DNA of 64,000 bases from Gramella sp. Hel_I_59. Lineage in GTDB: Bacteria > Bacteroidota > Bacteroidia > Flavobacteriales > Flavobacteriaceae. Below the pieces are notes generated by a model that saw only the letters and a list, made by a program, of their open reading frames with translations, was not told the DNA's origin and ran no database searches. Made by a program: the position numbers and the translations under genes. The stretch spans positions 1,984,001 through 2,048,000 of the forward strand of contig NZ_VFME01000001.1 of NCBI RefSeq assembly GCF_006714895.1. The letters run 5' to 3'. Shown here one piece after another: positions 18,157 through 27,269 of the stretch. Position 1 is the stretch's first letter; every line of letters begins with the position of its first letter.

Positions 18157-18709
18157 GATCGTTAGTTTGCTTCAGCTTATCTGAAAAATACTTTTTCAGT
18201 TTTGTTATTTTCGGGTCAATTATAAACTGGCAATATGGTTGTTGCCTGTGTTGATTGTAAAAATCCTGATGTTCCTGTTCTGCAACATAAAAAGCGGAAG
18301 CTTCAGTTACTTCGGTAACGATAGGATCATCAAACGCGTTTTCTTCTTCAATTACCTCTATGGTTTTTCTCGCTATCTTCTCCTGCTCTTCATCATGAAA
18401 GAAAATCGCACTTCTATATTGGGTTCCCACATCATTCTGTTGCCTGTTGAGCGTAGTTGGATCATGAGTTGCAAAAAACACCAATAGTAATTCGTTGTAT
18501 GCAATCTTATCTGGATCGTATGTAATCTGTATTGCTTCAGCATGACCAGTGCGACCTGTAATGATCTCTCTATAGGCGGGATTCTTGATCACACCACCTG
18601 TAAAACCTGATACCACTTTTTCTACTCCATTCAATCTCTGAAAAACAGCCTCTGTACACCAGAAACATCCACCGGCAAGGGTCGCTTTCTTCAAATTATC
18701 TTCATTCAT
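18146..18709 (-). CDS. msrA: Peptide-methionine (S)-S-oxide reductase
   Basis: This 187-residue enzyme repairs methionine-S-sulfoxide in proteins using thioredoxin. The catalytic motif [10 protein letters not shown] is at about residues 15-24. [19 protein letters not shown] and the C-terminal HQQPYCQF region follow the family pattern. There is no fused MsrB domain. I chose the ATG at 18709 over an in-frame TTG three codons upstream. It overlaps folE by 11 bp, with a -7 box (TAAATTTG, minus strand) about 26 bp upstream of the start. Confidence 0.95.
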   Translation of the reverse strand: MNEDNLKKATLAGGCFWCTEAVFQRLNGVEKVVSGFTGGVIKNPAYREIITGRTGHAEAIQITYDPDKIAYNELLLVFFATHDPTTLNRQQNDVGTQYRSAIFFHDEEQEKIARKTIEVIEEENAFDDPIVTEVTEASAFYVAEQEHQDFYNQHRQQPYCQFIIDPKITKLKKYFSDKLKQTNDHGI

Positions 18710-18734
18710 AACCTGCAATATAATTTTTGTTTAT

Positions 18735-18742
18735 CAAATTTA
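18735..18742 (-). promoter_or_regulatory. Probable -7 box for msrA-folE
   Basis: The minus strand reads TAAATTTG, an exact TAnnTTTG match, 26 bp upstream of the msrA ATG. The -33 element is not clear. Confidence 0.45.
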
Positions 18743-18856
18743 AGGTCTAATTAAACAAGAAATGCCTCGTTTAACGGGAATTTAATGAAAAACTTTGCCG
18801 ATAAAGATTTAGCATATACTTTTACGTAAATATCAATATTGAACATTCATCAATAA

Positions 18857-21292
18857 ATGTCGAAAAATTACTGGCTGCTTTTCATTATTATCATCAATTG
18901 CAGCATTTTATCCTCACAAAATTTAGAAACCAGGAAAAATTACGAAGCGACTCGTATACAGGAAGCTCCAAAGATCGATGGACTAGCTTCAGAAGATGTA
19001 TGGAAGAAAGCAACTCTTGCTGAAAATTTTGTAATGGTTGAACCTGGAGATGGTACTCCAATTCCCGAATCTCACGCTACAGAAGTCAAGATCCTATATG
19101 ATGATCTTGCGATCTATATCGCTGCGACCATGAAGGAAAAAGATCCTGATAAAACAATCAGGCAATTTACTCAGCGGGATAATCTTCAGCAATCTGAATA
19201 TTTTTTGATGGACATCAACACTTATGATGACGGTGAAAACCAGACCAGGTTCATCGTTACTTCCGCCGGAACACAGGCTGATGCCCGAATCACTGGATCT
19301 CAGGAAGATTATGGTTACAATGTGGTATGGGAGTCAGCAGTTTCTCAGGATGAAAATGGTTGGTATTTGGAGATGAAGATCCCCTATTCAGCATTGAGAT
19401 TTCCGGAAACTGAAAAACAAAGATGGGGCCTGCAATTTTCACGTGAGATCACGCATAGAAATGAGACCTATGTCTGGAACTATATAAATAAGTCGGTAGG
19501 ACAAATGGCACAGTACACAGGTTTGCTTACTGGAATCAATAACATTGAGCCACCTGTTCGCCTGAGTTTATACCCTTATATACAATCTGCTTTTGATTCT
19601 TTTGACGGCAGTGATGATTTTAGTTTCAATGCTGGGATGGATCTAAAATATGGTATTAATGATTCCTTTACTTTAGATATGACCTTAGTACCAGACTTCG
19701 GACAGACAGCTTATGACGAAGTAGAATTGAATCTGGGTCCTTTTGAACAGATCTTTGGTGAGAACCGTGCTTTCTTTACTGAAGGAACTGAGCTTTTTAA
19801 TAAAGGAAATTTATTTTATTCCAGAAGAGTTGGGAGTACTCCTATTGGTTTTAACGCTGCTCAAACCAACAGACTTGATAGTGAGGAAATTCTTGAAAAC
19901 CCAAGCAGAACAGATCTTATTAATGCACTGAAGGTTTCCGGAAGAACAGACCGCGGTTTAGGAATCGGAGTCTTTAATGCTATTACCAGCGAAGCAAAAG
20001 CAGTTTATCGTGACACTATAACTGGAAATACTAGATCTAAGATCACCGAGCCTCTTGCCAATTATAATATTGTAGTTTTGGATCAAAGGTTTAATAAAAA
20101 CTCTTCAATAACACTAATTAATACAAATGTTACACGAGATGGCAACTTCAGAGATGGAAATGTAACAGGCTTTCTGTTTGATATTTACAACAAGGCGAAC
20201 AGTTTTAATGTTGAAGGCCAGGCAAAGATGAGTAACGTTAATCTTCCTGGCCAGAATCTTACTGGTTTTGCCTCCTATTTCGCAGCACGTCGTACGAAAG
20301 GAAACTTCAGGTATAGAATTGCTCACGAGTTCGCGAACGAGACTTTCGACATTAACGACCTTGGCATCAACTTTACGAACAATTATAACAACATCTTCTG
20401 GGGCACCTCCTACCAGATCTTTGAACCACAGGGTAATTTCAATAATTTTCAAATTAGTCTGTACGGCCAGCACCGTAGAAGATATAAACCAGACAAGACC
20501 ATTAATACAGGGATGGGCGGAGATTTTTTTGCGATGACCCGCGAACGTTTTGCGTTTGGAGGGGCCCTGGATTTTAATTCTAAGTTTAGAGATTATTTTG
20601 AAACCAGGGCAGTTGATACATATGTTACCTACAAACCTTTTGCAAGTTCCAGATTTTTTATATCCTCAGATTACCGGAAGAAATTTGCAATTGACTCCAG
20701 GATCTATGTGGAAGAATATTTTGATACAGATTATGCTTATTACGGTTTAAGCATTGAACCAAGATTCAGATTTAGTGACAGGTTTAATATGGTTTATGAG
20801 TTTGATTATGGATTGCAAAAAGAGCGACCTAGTTTCGTAAACAAAGTAAATGACAATATCATCTTCGGAATAAGAGATCAGAAAACCTTGGAAAATTCAG
20901 TAAGAGCGAATTACAATTTTAATACAAAACAAGGTTTGAGTTTAAGCGCGAGACAATTCTGGTCCACGGCAAGTTTTGGTGATAACTCTTATCTTAAATT
21001 GATCGCAGATGGTGAACTTGAAGCTACAAATTATGACACCAATACTTTAAGAGATCCAGACGCTAACTTTAATATCTGGAATCTAGATCTAAGCTACCGC
21101 TGGCAGTTTGCGCCCGGTAGTGAAGCCGTGCTCCTGTATCGAAATTCGATCTTTAATGAAGATAAACTGAGTGAACTCAATTATTCAGATAGCCTGGACA
21201 ATTTATTTTCAAAACCTGCCCGGCACAATTTAAGCCTCAGGGTCGTTTATTTTATAGATTATAATAACCTCCGAAACATATTCCGCAGTTAA
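18857..21292 (+). CDS. CBM9-like / DUF5916 outer-envelope protein
   Basis: This 811-residue exported protein has a signal peptide at 1-20 (LLFIIIINCSILSSQ). An N-terminal carbohydrate-binding family 9-like beta domain at about 30-215 carries the motif APKIDGLASEDVWKKA. The large C-terminal DUF5916 region is predicted to form an outer-membrane barrel with alternating aromatic strands (RFRFSDRFNMVYEFDYGLQ) and ends in NLRNIFRS. Such proteins are common in Bacteroidota. The CBM9-like part often belongs to heme/cytochrome or sugar-binding proteins, so the ligand is uncertain. The gene is monocistronic and lies upstream of lolD without an evident terminator. Confidence 0.88.
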   Translation: MSKNYWLLFIIIINCSILSSQNLETRKNYEATRIQEAPKIDGLASEDVWKKATLAENFVMVEPGDGTPIPESHATEVKILYDDLAIYIAATMKEKDPDKTIRQFTQRDNLQQSEYFLMDINTYDDGENQTRFIVTSAGTQADARITGSQEDYGYNVVWESAVSQDENGWYLEMKIPYSALRFPETEKQRWGLQFSREITHRNETYVWNYINKSVGQMAQYTGLLTGINNIEPPVRLSLYPYIQSAFDSFDGSDDFSFNAGMDLKYGINDSFTLDMTLVPDFGQTAYDEVELNLGPFEQIFGENRAFFTEGTELFNKGNLFYSRRVGSTPIGFNAAQTNRLDSEEILENPSRTDLINALKVSGRTDRGLGIGVFNAITSEAKAVYRDTITGNTRSKITEPLANYNIVVLDQRFNKNSSITLINTNVTRDGNFRDGNVTGFLFDIYNKANSFNVEGQAKMSNVNLPGQNLTGFASYFAARRTKGNFRYRIAHEFANETFDINDLGINFTNNYNNIFWGTSYQIFEPQGNFNNFQISLYGQHRRRYKPDKTINTGMGGDFFAMTRERFAFGGALDFNSKFRDYFETRAVDTYVTYKPFASSRFFISSDYRKKFAIDSRIYVEEYFDTDYAYYGLSIEPRFRFSDRFNMVYEFDYGLQKERPSFVNKVNDNIIFGIRDQKTLENSVRANYNFNTKQGLSLSARQFWSTASFGDNSYLKLIADGELEATNYDTNTLRDPDANFNIWNLDLSYRWQFAPGSEAVLLYRNSIFNEDKLSELNYSDSLDNLFSKPARHNLSLRVVYFIDYNNLRNIFRS

Positions 21293-21343
21293 CTTGGGGA
21301 ATGCCTGCAATTTGGCTAATTTCGGAATGTCTATTTCGCATTC

Positions 21344-22024
21344 ATGATAATCGCAAAGAACATACATAAATATTACGGGGATCTGCACGTATTGAAGTCG
21401 GTAGACCTGCATATCAAGAAGAAAGAAATCGTTTCGATCGTTGGAGCTTCAGGTGCGGGAAAAACCACATTGTTGCAAATCCTGGGTACTCTGGACAAAC
21501 CGGGAAAGGATAAAAATTCAGAACTTCTTATTAATGGAACTGATATCTACGGACTCAAATCCAGAGAACTTTCTAAATTCCGAAACAAATATATAGGATT
21601 TATCTTTCAGTTTCACCAGTTACTTCCAGAATTTACGGCATTAGAAAATATATGTATCCCAGCATTTATTCATAAAACTCCGAAAAAAGAGGCTGAAGAT
21701 CGCGCTATGGAATTACTTGAATTTCTTGGTCTTAAAAATAGGGCTTCACATAAACCTGGAGAATTGAGTGGTGGAGAACAGCAGAGAATCGCGGTAGCCA
21801 GAAGTCTTATTAATAACCCTGCAGTCATTTTTGCTGATGAACCATCAGGAAACCTGGATTCAGAATCTGCGGAAAATCTTCACCAGTTATTTTTCAGACT
21901 CAGAGATGAATTTGATCAAACTTTTGTGATCGTTACACATAATGAAGAACTGGCGAATATGGCAGATAGAAAACTTACGATGGTAGATGGTAAAATTGCT
22001 CCTGAAATAAAAAACAGTATTTGA
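21344..22024 (+). CDS. lolD: ABC transporter ATPase, LolD-type
   Basis: This 226-residue ABC ATPase is of the MacB/LolD/FtsE class. Walker A is GASGAGKTT (near 37-45), the Q-loop lies in [17 protein letters not shown], the signature is LSGGEQQR, Walker B is [15 protein letters not shown], and the H-loop is VIVTHNEEL. The LolD-like Q-loop sequence supports a role in releasing lipoproteins from the inner membrane to LolA. No LolC/LolE permease adjoins it; the MacB-type permease at 48451 belongs to a distinct family member. The stop TGA overlaps a TTG start of the next gene (TTGA). Confidence 0.9.
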   Translation: MIIAKNIHKYYGDLHVLKSVDLHIKKKEIVSIVGASGAGKTTLLQILGTLDKPGKDKNSELLINGTDIYGLKSRELSKFRNKYIGFIFQFHQLLPEFTALENICIPAFIHKTPKKEAEDRAMELLEFLGLKNRASHKPGELSGGEQQRIAVARSLINNPAVIFADEPSGNLDSESAENLHQLFFRLRDEFDQTFVIVTHNEELANMADRKLTMVDGKIAPEIKNSI

Positions 22025-22791
22025 AGAAGGCAGAGTTAAAAGAATTTCTTGATTTTAAAACGGCTCAGTACAACACACCTGCATTTATTGCTGAGGATCC
22101 GGTAAGTATTCCGCATTTATTTCAGAAGAAGGAAGATATTGAGATATCGGGTTTTCTGGCAGCAACCATTGCCTGGGGAAACCGCAAAAGCATTTTAAAA
22201 AATGCCAATCAGATGATGGAGTTAATGGATCATGCTCCCTATGATTTTATTTTAAATCATTCAGATAAAGACCTTGATAAATTTGAAGGTTTTGTTCATC
22301 GCACTTTTAATGAGAATGATCTAAAGTATTTTCTAAAAGCACTTCGGAATATTTATCTTCAGCACGGCGGATTAGAGCATATTTTTGTCAAATATCAGAC
22401 TGAAACCCATCTTCAGAATGCCATCCATGAACTAAAAAAGATCTTTTTCGAATTAGCTCACCAGGTAAGAACCGAGAAGCATGTAAGTGATCCGCTGAAA
22501 AATTCAGCAGCAAAAAGAATCAATATGTATTTGCGCTGGATGATCAGGAAAGATGAGCATGGCGTGGATTTTGGTATATGGGAAACGATTCCTGCCGCTA
22601 AACTTAGCTGTCCTTTAGACGTTCATTCTGGTAACATTGCAAGGAAACTCGGAATTTTACACAGGAAAGCGAATGATGCTAAAGCAGTAACAGAGCTCGA
22701 CTTGGAATTGAGAAAAATGGATCCTTTGGATCCTGTTAAATATGATTTTGCACTCTTTGGTCTGGGTGTTTATGAAAAAGATCAGTTTTAG
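22021..22791 (+). CDS. TIGR02757 (DUF2400) family protein
   Basis: This 256-residue protein begins with a TTG start in a TTGA overlap with the lolD stop. Conserved blocks characteristic of TIGR02757/DUF2400 are visible: [58 protein letters not shown] and [14 protein letters not shown]. The fold shows HhH-glycosylase-like features (the LDVHSG and DPVKYD regions recall HhH/DNA-glycosylase end motifs), but the family has no proven activity that I know of. It is likely cytoplasmic and co-transcribed with lolD. Confidence 0.9.
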   Translation: MKKAELKEFLDFKTAQYNTPAFIAEDPVSIPHLFQKKEDIEISGFLAATIAWGNRKSILKNANQMMELMDHAPYDFILNHSDKDLDKFEGFVHRTFNENDLKYFLKALRNIYLQHGGLEHIFVKYQTETHLQNAIHELKKIFFELAHQVRTEKHVSDPLKNSAAKRINMYLRWMIRKDEHGVDFGIWETIPAAKLSCPLDVHSGNIARKLGILHRKANDAKAVTELDLELRKMDPLDPVKYDFALFGLGVYEKDQF

Positions 22792-22847
22792 TATTTTTAA
22801 CTTCAGTATTTTTATCTTTATTTGAACCTTAAAAACAGGATGCTTTT

Positions 22848-24065
22848 ATGATAACTCCGGAAAAGCCAATTAATGAACTTCAAAGACTTGAGTCTCTGAG
22901 AGAACTCAATATCATGGATACTCTTCCGGAAGAAGCCTATGATAATATCACCAGGCTGGCCAGTTATATTTGTAAGACACCAATCGCAGTAGTTAATATG
23001 ATCGATGCCGATCGTAATTTTTTCAAATCCAGTTATGGAACAGATTTAAAAGGTTCCTCTCGAGATGTTTCATTCTGCGGTCATACCATTACAGATCCTG
23101 AGAATCTACTGGAAGTTCCAAACGCGTCCAAGGATAATCGTTTTTTTGATAACCCGTTCGTTACTGCAGATACTCCTATTAATTATTACGCAGGTATATC
23201 ACTTCTGGATCCAAAAGGCTATCCTATGGGAACACTTTGTGTTTATGACTCCAAAGAGCATCATCTGGACGAAGAACAGAAAATGGCTTTAAAATCGTTG
23301 GGGAAACAGGTAGAGCTTTTACTGGAAACTCGCAGGGCCAACAGTGTACTTGAAAAGATGAAAGAAGAGCTTGATGAAAGCTATAAGGTATTGCAACAGT
23401 TTGCGAGTACTGTATCTCATGACCTAAAGATGCCTCTTGCAAATATGATCATCACTGCAGACGTCCTAAAGGCAAAGTATGCTGTAAAATTAGGTGATGA
23501 AGGAGCGAAATATATCTCTTATCTTAAAGATTCCGGGCTAACATTGAGTGAATATATAAACGGTTTGCTTGACCATTATTCCAACGAACACCAAGGTGAC
23601 AATAGTGTAAAAGAATTCTTTCTGAATGATATGCTGGAGGACATTATAGATCTTCTCCAAATTGCAGATAACTGTGAGATCAATCTTCCCGATAATAATC
23701 TATTGATTGATGGCAATGCCTCAGCTATAGGGCAGATCTTTATGAATTTGATCAATAATAGTCTTAAGTACAATGATCGCGAGAAAATAGTGATCGATAT
23801 TGATTGTACAGAAAATGAGCACTTTTTCAATTTCAAAATTAGTGACAACGGGATAGGTATCGCTCAGGAGCAGCAGTCTAAGATCTTTGATCTTTTTACT
23901 ACGGTCGCGAAACAGGATCGCAGAGGTAAGAAAGGTCATGGTATCGGACTTTCCACAGTTAAAAAGCTGGTAAACAGTCTTGGAGGTACTATCACGCTTA
24001 ATTCTGAAGAAAATAAAGGTACTGTATTCGAGTTCAGCGTTTTACGACATAATATCCCGGTTTAA
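22848..24065 (+). CDS. GAF-domain sensor histidine kinase (first of a tandem pair)
   Basis: This 405-residue soluble kinase has no TM segment. The GAF domain spans about 25-165 (TPIAVVNMIDADRNFFKSS; VSFCGHTI; YYAGISLLD; GTLCVYD). A short coiled linker is followed by a HisKA domain with His191 in VSHDLKMPLANM. The HATPase domain shows N box FMNLINNSLKYND, G1 SDNGIGI and G2 GHGIGLSTVKKL. The Cys in the FCGHT motif could bind a cofactor or be redox-active. No response regulator lies beside it. The paralogue at 24127 shares the same layout. Signal and partner are unknown. Confidence 0.93.
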   Translation: MITPEKPINELQRLESLRELNIMDTLPEEAYDNITRLASYICKTPIAVVNMIDADRNFFKSSYGTDLKGSSRDVSFCGHTITDPENLLEVPNASKDNRFFDNPFVTADTPINYYAGISLLDPKGYPMGTLCVYDSKEHHLDEEQKMALKSLGKQVELLLETRRANSVLEKMKEELDESYKVLQQFASTVSHDLKMPLANMIITADVLKAKYAVKLGDEGAKYISYLKDSGLTLSEYINGLLDHYSNEHQGDNSVKEFFLNDMLEDIIDLLQIADNCEINLPDNNLLIDGNASAIGQIFMNLINNSLKYNDREKIVIDIDCTENEHFFNFKISDNGIGIAQEQQSKIFDLFTTVAKQDRRGKKGHGIGLSTVKKLVNSLGGTITLNSEENKGTVFEFSVLRHNIPV

Positions 24066-24079
24066 GTTTTTATTCTGAA

Positions 24080-24105
24080 AAAGTTATTTAAATTTAAATA
24101 ACTTT
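24080..24105. repeat. Perfect 26-bp AT-rich palindrome between two kinase genes
   Basis: Positions 24080-24105 form an uninterrupted palindrome whose two 13-bp halves are fully complementary about the centre at 24092/24093. It lies 15 bp after the first kinase stop and 22 bp before the second kinase start. It is almost purely A/T with one G-C pair per arm. It could be an operator or a weak cruciform/terminator. No T-run follows, so a standard terminator is unlikely. Confidence 0.85.
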
Positions 24106-24126
24106 AAATCAAGAATGTAAGGGGAA

Positions 24127-25329
24127 ATGCAGAAAAATTCAGGCACTTTTAATGAGAAATTAAGGCGGGCCGCTTTAAAGGAATATCAAATTGTAAATTC
24201 AGGACCAGACGAAGATTATGACAATCTTACTTTCCTGGCCACAGTCGCCTGCGAGGTTTCGGTTGCCAAAATAAATATCGTTGATCGGGATCGTATCTGG
24301 AACAAATCTGTTCATGGAACCGAAATTAGTGAGATCGAGCGAGAACACTCTTTCTGTGATCTCACGATCAAAAGTAAAACTCCTATTCTCTGTCTTAAGC
24401 GCTCAGAAGATCCAGAAATATTTGAATCGGCAACTGGGATGTATGCTACTGAATACAGTTTCTATGCCGGTGTCCCACTATATAATCCTGATGGTCATGC
24501 TATAGCGGTATTCTGTATTTTCGATACCTTCGAAAAAGAGCTTAGTTCCATGCAGGAAAAAGCGCTGTTGGCCATATCAAAACAAGCCTTAAAGTTATTT
24601 GAATCCAGAAAGCAGAAACAGAAACTTTTTACTGTTCAGAATAAACTGGAAGAAAAGTATAAGGAGTTAGAGAAATTCGCAAGCCTGGTATCGCATGATC
24701 TAAAGTCTCCCCTAGCGAATATCATTTCACTAAGTGAATTGCTTAAAGATGAAAACAAGGAGAAATTTGATGAAGAAACGAACCAATACCTGCAGTTTCT
24801 GGTAGAAGCCTCTTATTCTCTTCGGAATTATATTGATGGTATTTTAAGCTTTTATCGTAGTGATCATGTCATTAAAAAAGAAGCTTCTAATATAAACTTA
24901 GGTAAGCTATTAAAGCCTATCGTAGATCTTTATACGGTTTCCAACAATATTGAGATCAGTTATCCTGAAGATATTGAGTTGACCGCTGTCAACAAAGCAG
25001 CACTCACGCAAGTCTTTATGAACCTTATAAGTAATGCGCTTAAGTATAACGATAAGGATATAAGAAAAGTCAGGATCGAATTCACTCCGGAAGAAGAATT
25101 TTACTACTTTGAAGTTGTAGATAATGGTAACGGAATTCCTGCGGAAAGATTTGAAAAGATCTTTGAATTATTTGCTACACTGGATACTGCCGACCGTGAT
25201 GGTAACGTTGGAAGTGGGATTGGACTCGCGACTGTGAAAAAGTTAGTGGAATCCATGCATGGGAAAGTAAGTATTTCTTCTACCGAAGGTGAGGGAAGTA
25301 ATTTTAAATTTAGCGTTCCCCGACACTAA
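24127..25329 (+). CDS. GAF-domain sensor histidine kinase (second of a tandem pair)
   Basis: This 400-residue soluble kinase is paralogous to its upstream neighbour. GAF residues about 20-160 (VSVAKINIVDRDRIWNKSV; HSFCDLTI; YSFYAGVPLYN) are followed by a HisKA domain with His190 in VSHDLKSPLANI. The ATPase domain has FMNLISNALKYND, DNGNGIP and GSGIGLATVKKL. Compared with the neighbour, the GAF motif keeps the Cys (FCDLT) but loses the following histidine. Neither gene has a linked response regulator, so both look like orphan kinases that could feed one shared regulator or form heterodimers (inference). Confidence 0.93.
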   Translation: MQKNSGTFNEKLRRAALKEYQIVNSGPDEDYDNLTFLATVACEVSVAKINIVDRDRIWNKSVHGTEISEIEREHSFCDLTIKSKTPILCLKRSEDPEIFESATGMYATEYSFYAGVPLYNPDGHAIAVFCIFDTFEKELSSMQEKALLAISKQALKLFESRKQKQKLFTVQNKLEEKYKELEKFASLVSHDLKSPLANIISLSELLKDENKEKFDEETNQYLQFLVEASYSLRNYIDGILSFYRSDHVIKKEASNINLGKLLKPIVDLYTVSNNIEISYPEDIELTAVNKAALTQVFMNLISNALKYNDKDIRKVRIEFTPEEEFYYFEVVDNGNGIPAERFEKIFELFATLDTADRDGNVGSGIGLATVKKLVESMHGKVSISSTEGEGSNFKFSVPRH

Positions 25330-25347
25330 AACTTCTGCGTGTTTAGC

Positions 25348-25355
25348 TATATTTG
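25348..25355 (+). promoter_or_regulatory. Probable -7 box for the batA-domain gene
   Basis: TATATTTG matches TAnnTTTG and lies 18 bp upstream of the ATG at 25374. It contains the in-frame TTG at 25353, which therefore cannot be the start if this box is used. No clear -33 element is seen. Confidence 0.45.
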
Positions 25356-25373
25356 AGAAACAGCTTTGTTTCT

Positions 25374-27269
25374 ATGCAATTTGAACATCCGGAATTACTG
25401 TATGCATTGTCTTTGCTTATAATTCCTATTCTGGTTCATCTTTTCAAACTACGCAGATTTCAGAAAGAAGACTTTACCAACGTTAAATTTTTAAAACGTG
25501 TCGTTCAGCAAACACGCAAAAGTTCTCAACTAAAGAAGTTTCTGGTTCTTTTCTCAAGATTATCTGTTTTAGGCTTTCTAATACTCGCATTTGCCAAACC
25601 CTATTTTCCCGCAGAATCTGAAATCTCCACTAAAAATTTGATCATTTACCTGGATAATTCTTATAGTATGCAACTTAAGAATCAAGGTGACGAACTCCTG
25701 GAAATAGCCAGAAACGAAGTTCTTGAAAATCTCGCTGCCTCTTCAGTTTACAGCCTGATCACCAATGATGGTTTGTATACTAAAAAGTCTGGTGAGGAAT
25801 TAAAAGTTATACTTCAGAAAATCAACTATACCTCCAGACAACTGGATCTGAATAGTGTTTTACTAAAAACCCAGCAGTTGCGAAAAATTGATTCTTCAAA
25901 TCTTGTCCTTATTTCAGATTTCCAGGAAGCATTTCTTAGCCAAATAGAAATTCCTGAAAACAATATTATCAGTATAAAGCTTAAACCAGAAAACATTCAG
26001 AATTTACAGATCGATACTCTTTATTTAACCAATTCAAAGGCTGGAATTCTTGATATCGAAGTTCAACTATCAGGTAATTCACAAAAGGATGGATTAGTTA
26101 TTTCCATGTATGATGGTGCTCAACTCTTAAGCAGGAAAACCATCGATGCTGATAACAGCGACATAAAAACCACTTTTTCCATCCCATCACAAAACATTTC
26201 TAACGGAAGAGTTGTTATAGATGATGAGGGCTTGAAATATGATAATATTATCTACTTCAGTATTTCTGAACAAACCCCAATCAGTGTTCTGGCAATTTCT
26301 GAAGGTGATTCAAATTATCTTCAAGGATTATATACAGAACCAGAATTTAATTTAAAAGTAAGCGAAGCGAATGAAGTTGAATATACCGATATTCAACAAG
26401 CCAGTTTGATAGTTTTAAATGAATTAAGTGAGTTAAATGCTGCGAATCTGAACAATATAAAACAACGTTCAAACGAAGGATCCAGTGTTCTATTCATTCC
26501 AAATTCAAAAAACAGGAATGAATTCATTCGGTTTTCCGGTAAATTTCAATTGGGATTTAAACCTGAATGGATCGAGGGCGAAAAACTCATTACAACTATT
26601 AATTTTGGCCATCCACTCTTAGAAAACGTTTTTCAAAAGAAGATTCAAAATTTCGAGTATCCCCGTGTCAATGGTTATTTCAGTAACATCTCCGGTAACA
26701 GTATTCTAAGTTTCCAGAACAATGATCCTTTTCTTATATCTAAGTCCAATATCTACATTTTCACAGCTCCATTAAATGAGCAAATATCAAATTTTCAGAA
26801 TTCGCCGTTAATCGTACCTGTTTTATATCAGATTGGACTGCAAAGTCTCCCTCCTGCTCAACTTTATTACCAGACTTCAGAATTAGAAGAAATATCTATA
26901 CAGGCAAATATTGAACAGGATCATGTGCTTCATCTTACCATGGATAACCTGGATTTTATTCCACAGCAGCAAAGATTTGCAGACCGGGTTTCCATGAGTG
27001 TGGATTCAGAAGAATTGGATGCCGGAAATTATGAAATTAAGAGCCAGGACAAGACTTTAGCAAATTTGAGTTTTAACGAACCTAGAAACGAGAGTGAACT
27101 CCAATACTTAGATCTGGAAATATTTTCAATCCAGAATCATGAATCTATAGCAGAATACTTTTCCGAAGTAAAAGCAGGAAACGAAAGCAGCTCGCTTTGG
27201 AAATGGTTTATTATTTTTGCGATCATATTTCTGGTAATAGAAATGCTATTATTAAAACTTCTGAAATGA
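25374..27269 (+). CDS. BatA-domain membrane protein
   Basis: This is a 631-residue protein from the ATG at 25374. The N-terminal BatA (TIGR02226) region holds two TM segments (LYALSLLIIPILVHLF; LSVLGFLILAFAKPYF) with the family hallmark 'LxxPILVHLFKLRRFQ'. A von Willebrand A-like domain follows (LIIYLDNSYSM near 87-97), then a long beta-rich periplasmic part, and one C-terminal TM (WFIIFAIIFLVIEMLLL). Such proteins are placed with Bat aerotolerance genes, though their exact job in flavobacteria is unclear. The stop overlaps the ATG of the dihydroorotase-like gene (ATGA), so translation is coupled. Confidence 0.9.
   Translation: MQFEHPELLYALSLLIIPILVHLFKLRRFQKEDFTNVKFLKRVVQQTRKSSQLKKFLVLFSRLSVLGFLILAFAKPYFPAESEISTKNLIIYLDNSYSMQLKNQGDELLEIARNEVLENLAASSVYSLITNDGLYTKKSGEELKVILQKINYTSRQLDLNSVLLKTQQLRKIDSSNLVLISDFQEAFLSQIEIPENNIISIKLKPENIQNLQIDTLYLTNSKAGILDIEVQLSGNSQKDGLVISMYDGAQLLSRKTIDADNSDIKTTFSIPSQNISNGRVVIDDEGLKYDNIIYFSISEQTPISVLAISEGDSNYLQGLYTEPEFNLKVSEANEVEYTDIQQASLIVLNELSELNAANLNNIKQRSNEGSSVLFIPNSKNRNEFIRFSGKFQLGFKPEWIEGEKLITTINFGHPLLENVFQKKIQNFEYPRVNGYFSNISGNSILSFQNNDPFLISKSNIYIFTAPLNEQISNFQNSPLIVPVLYQIGLQSLPPAQLYYQTSELEEISIQANIEQDHVLHLTMDNLDFIPQQQRFADRVSMSVDSEELDAGNYEIKSQDKTLANLSFNEPRNESELQYLDLEIFSIQNHESIAEYFSEVKAGNESSSLWKWFIIFAIIFLVIEMLLLKLLK

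Noticed and set aside
25353..25373. TTG start at 25353 for the BatA-domain gene
   Set aside because: It lies inside a TATATTTG promoter box, and the ATG at 25374 begins the standard BatA N-terminus.
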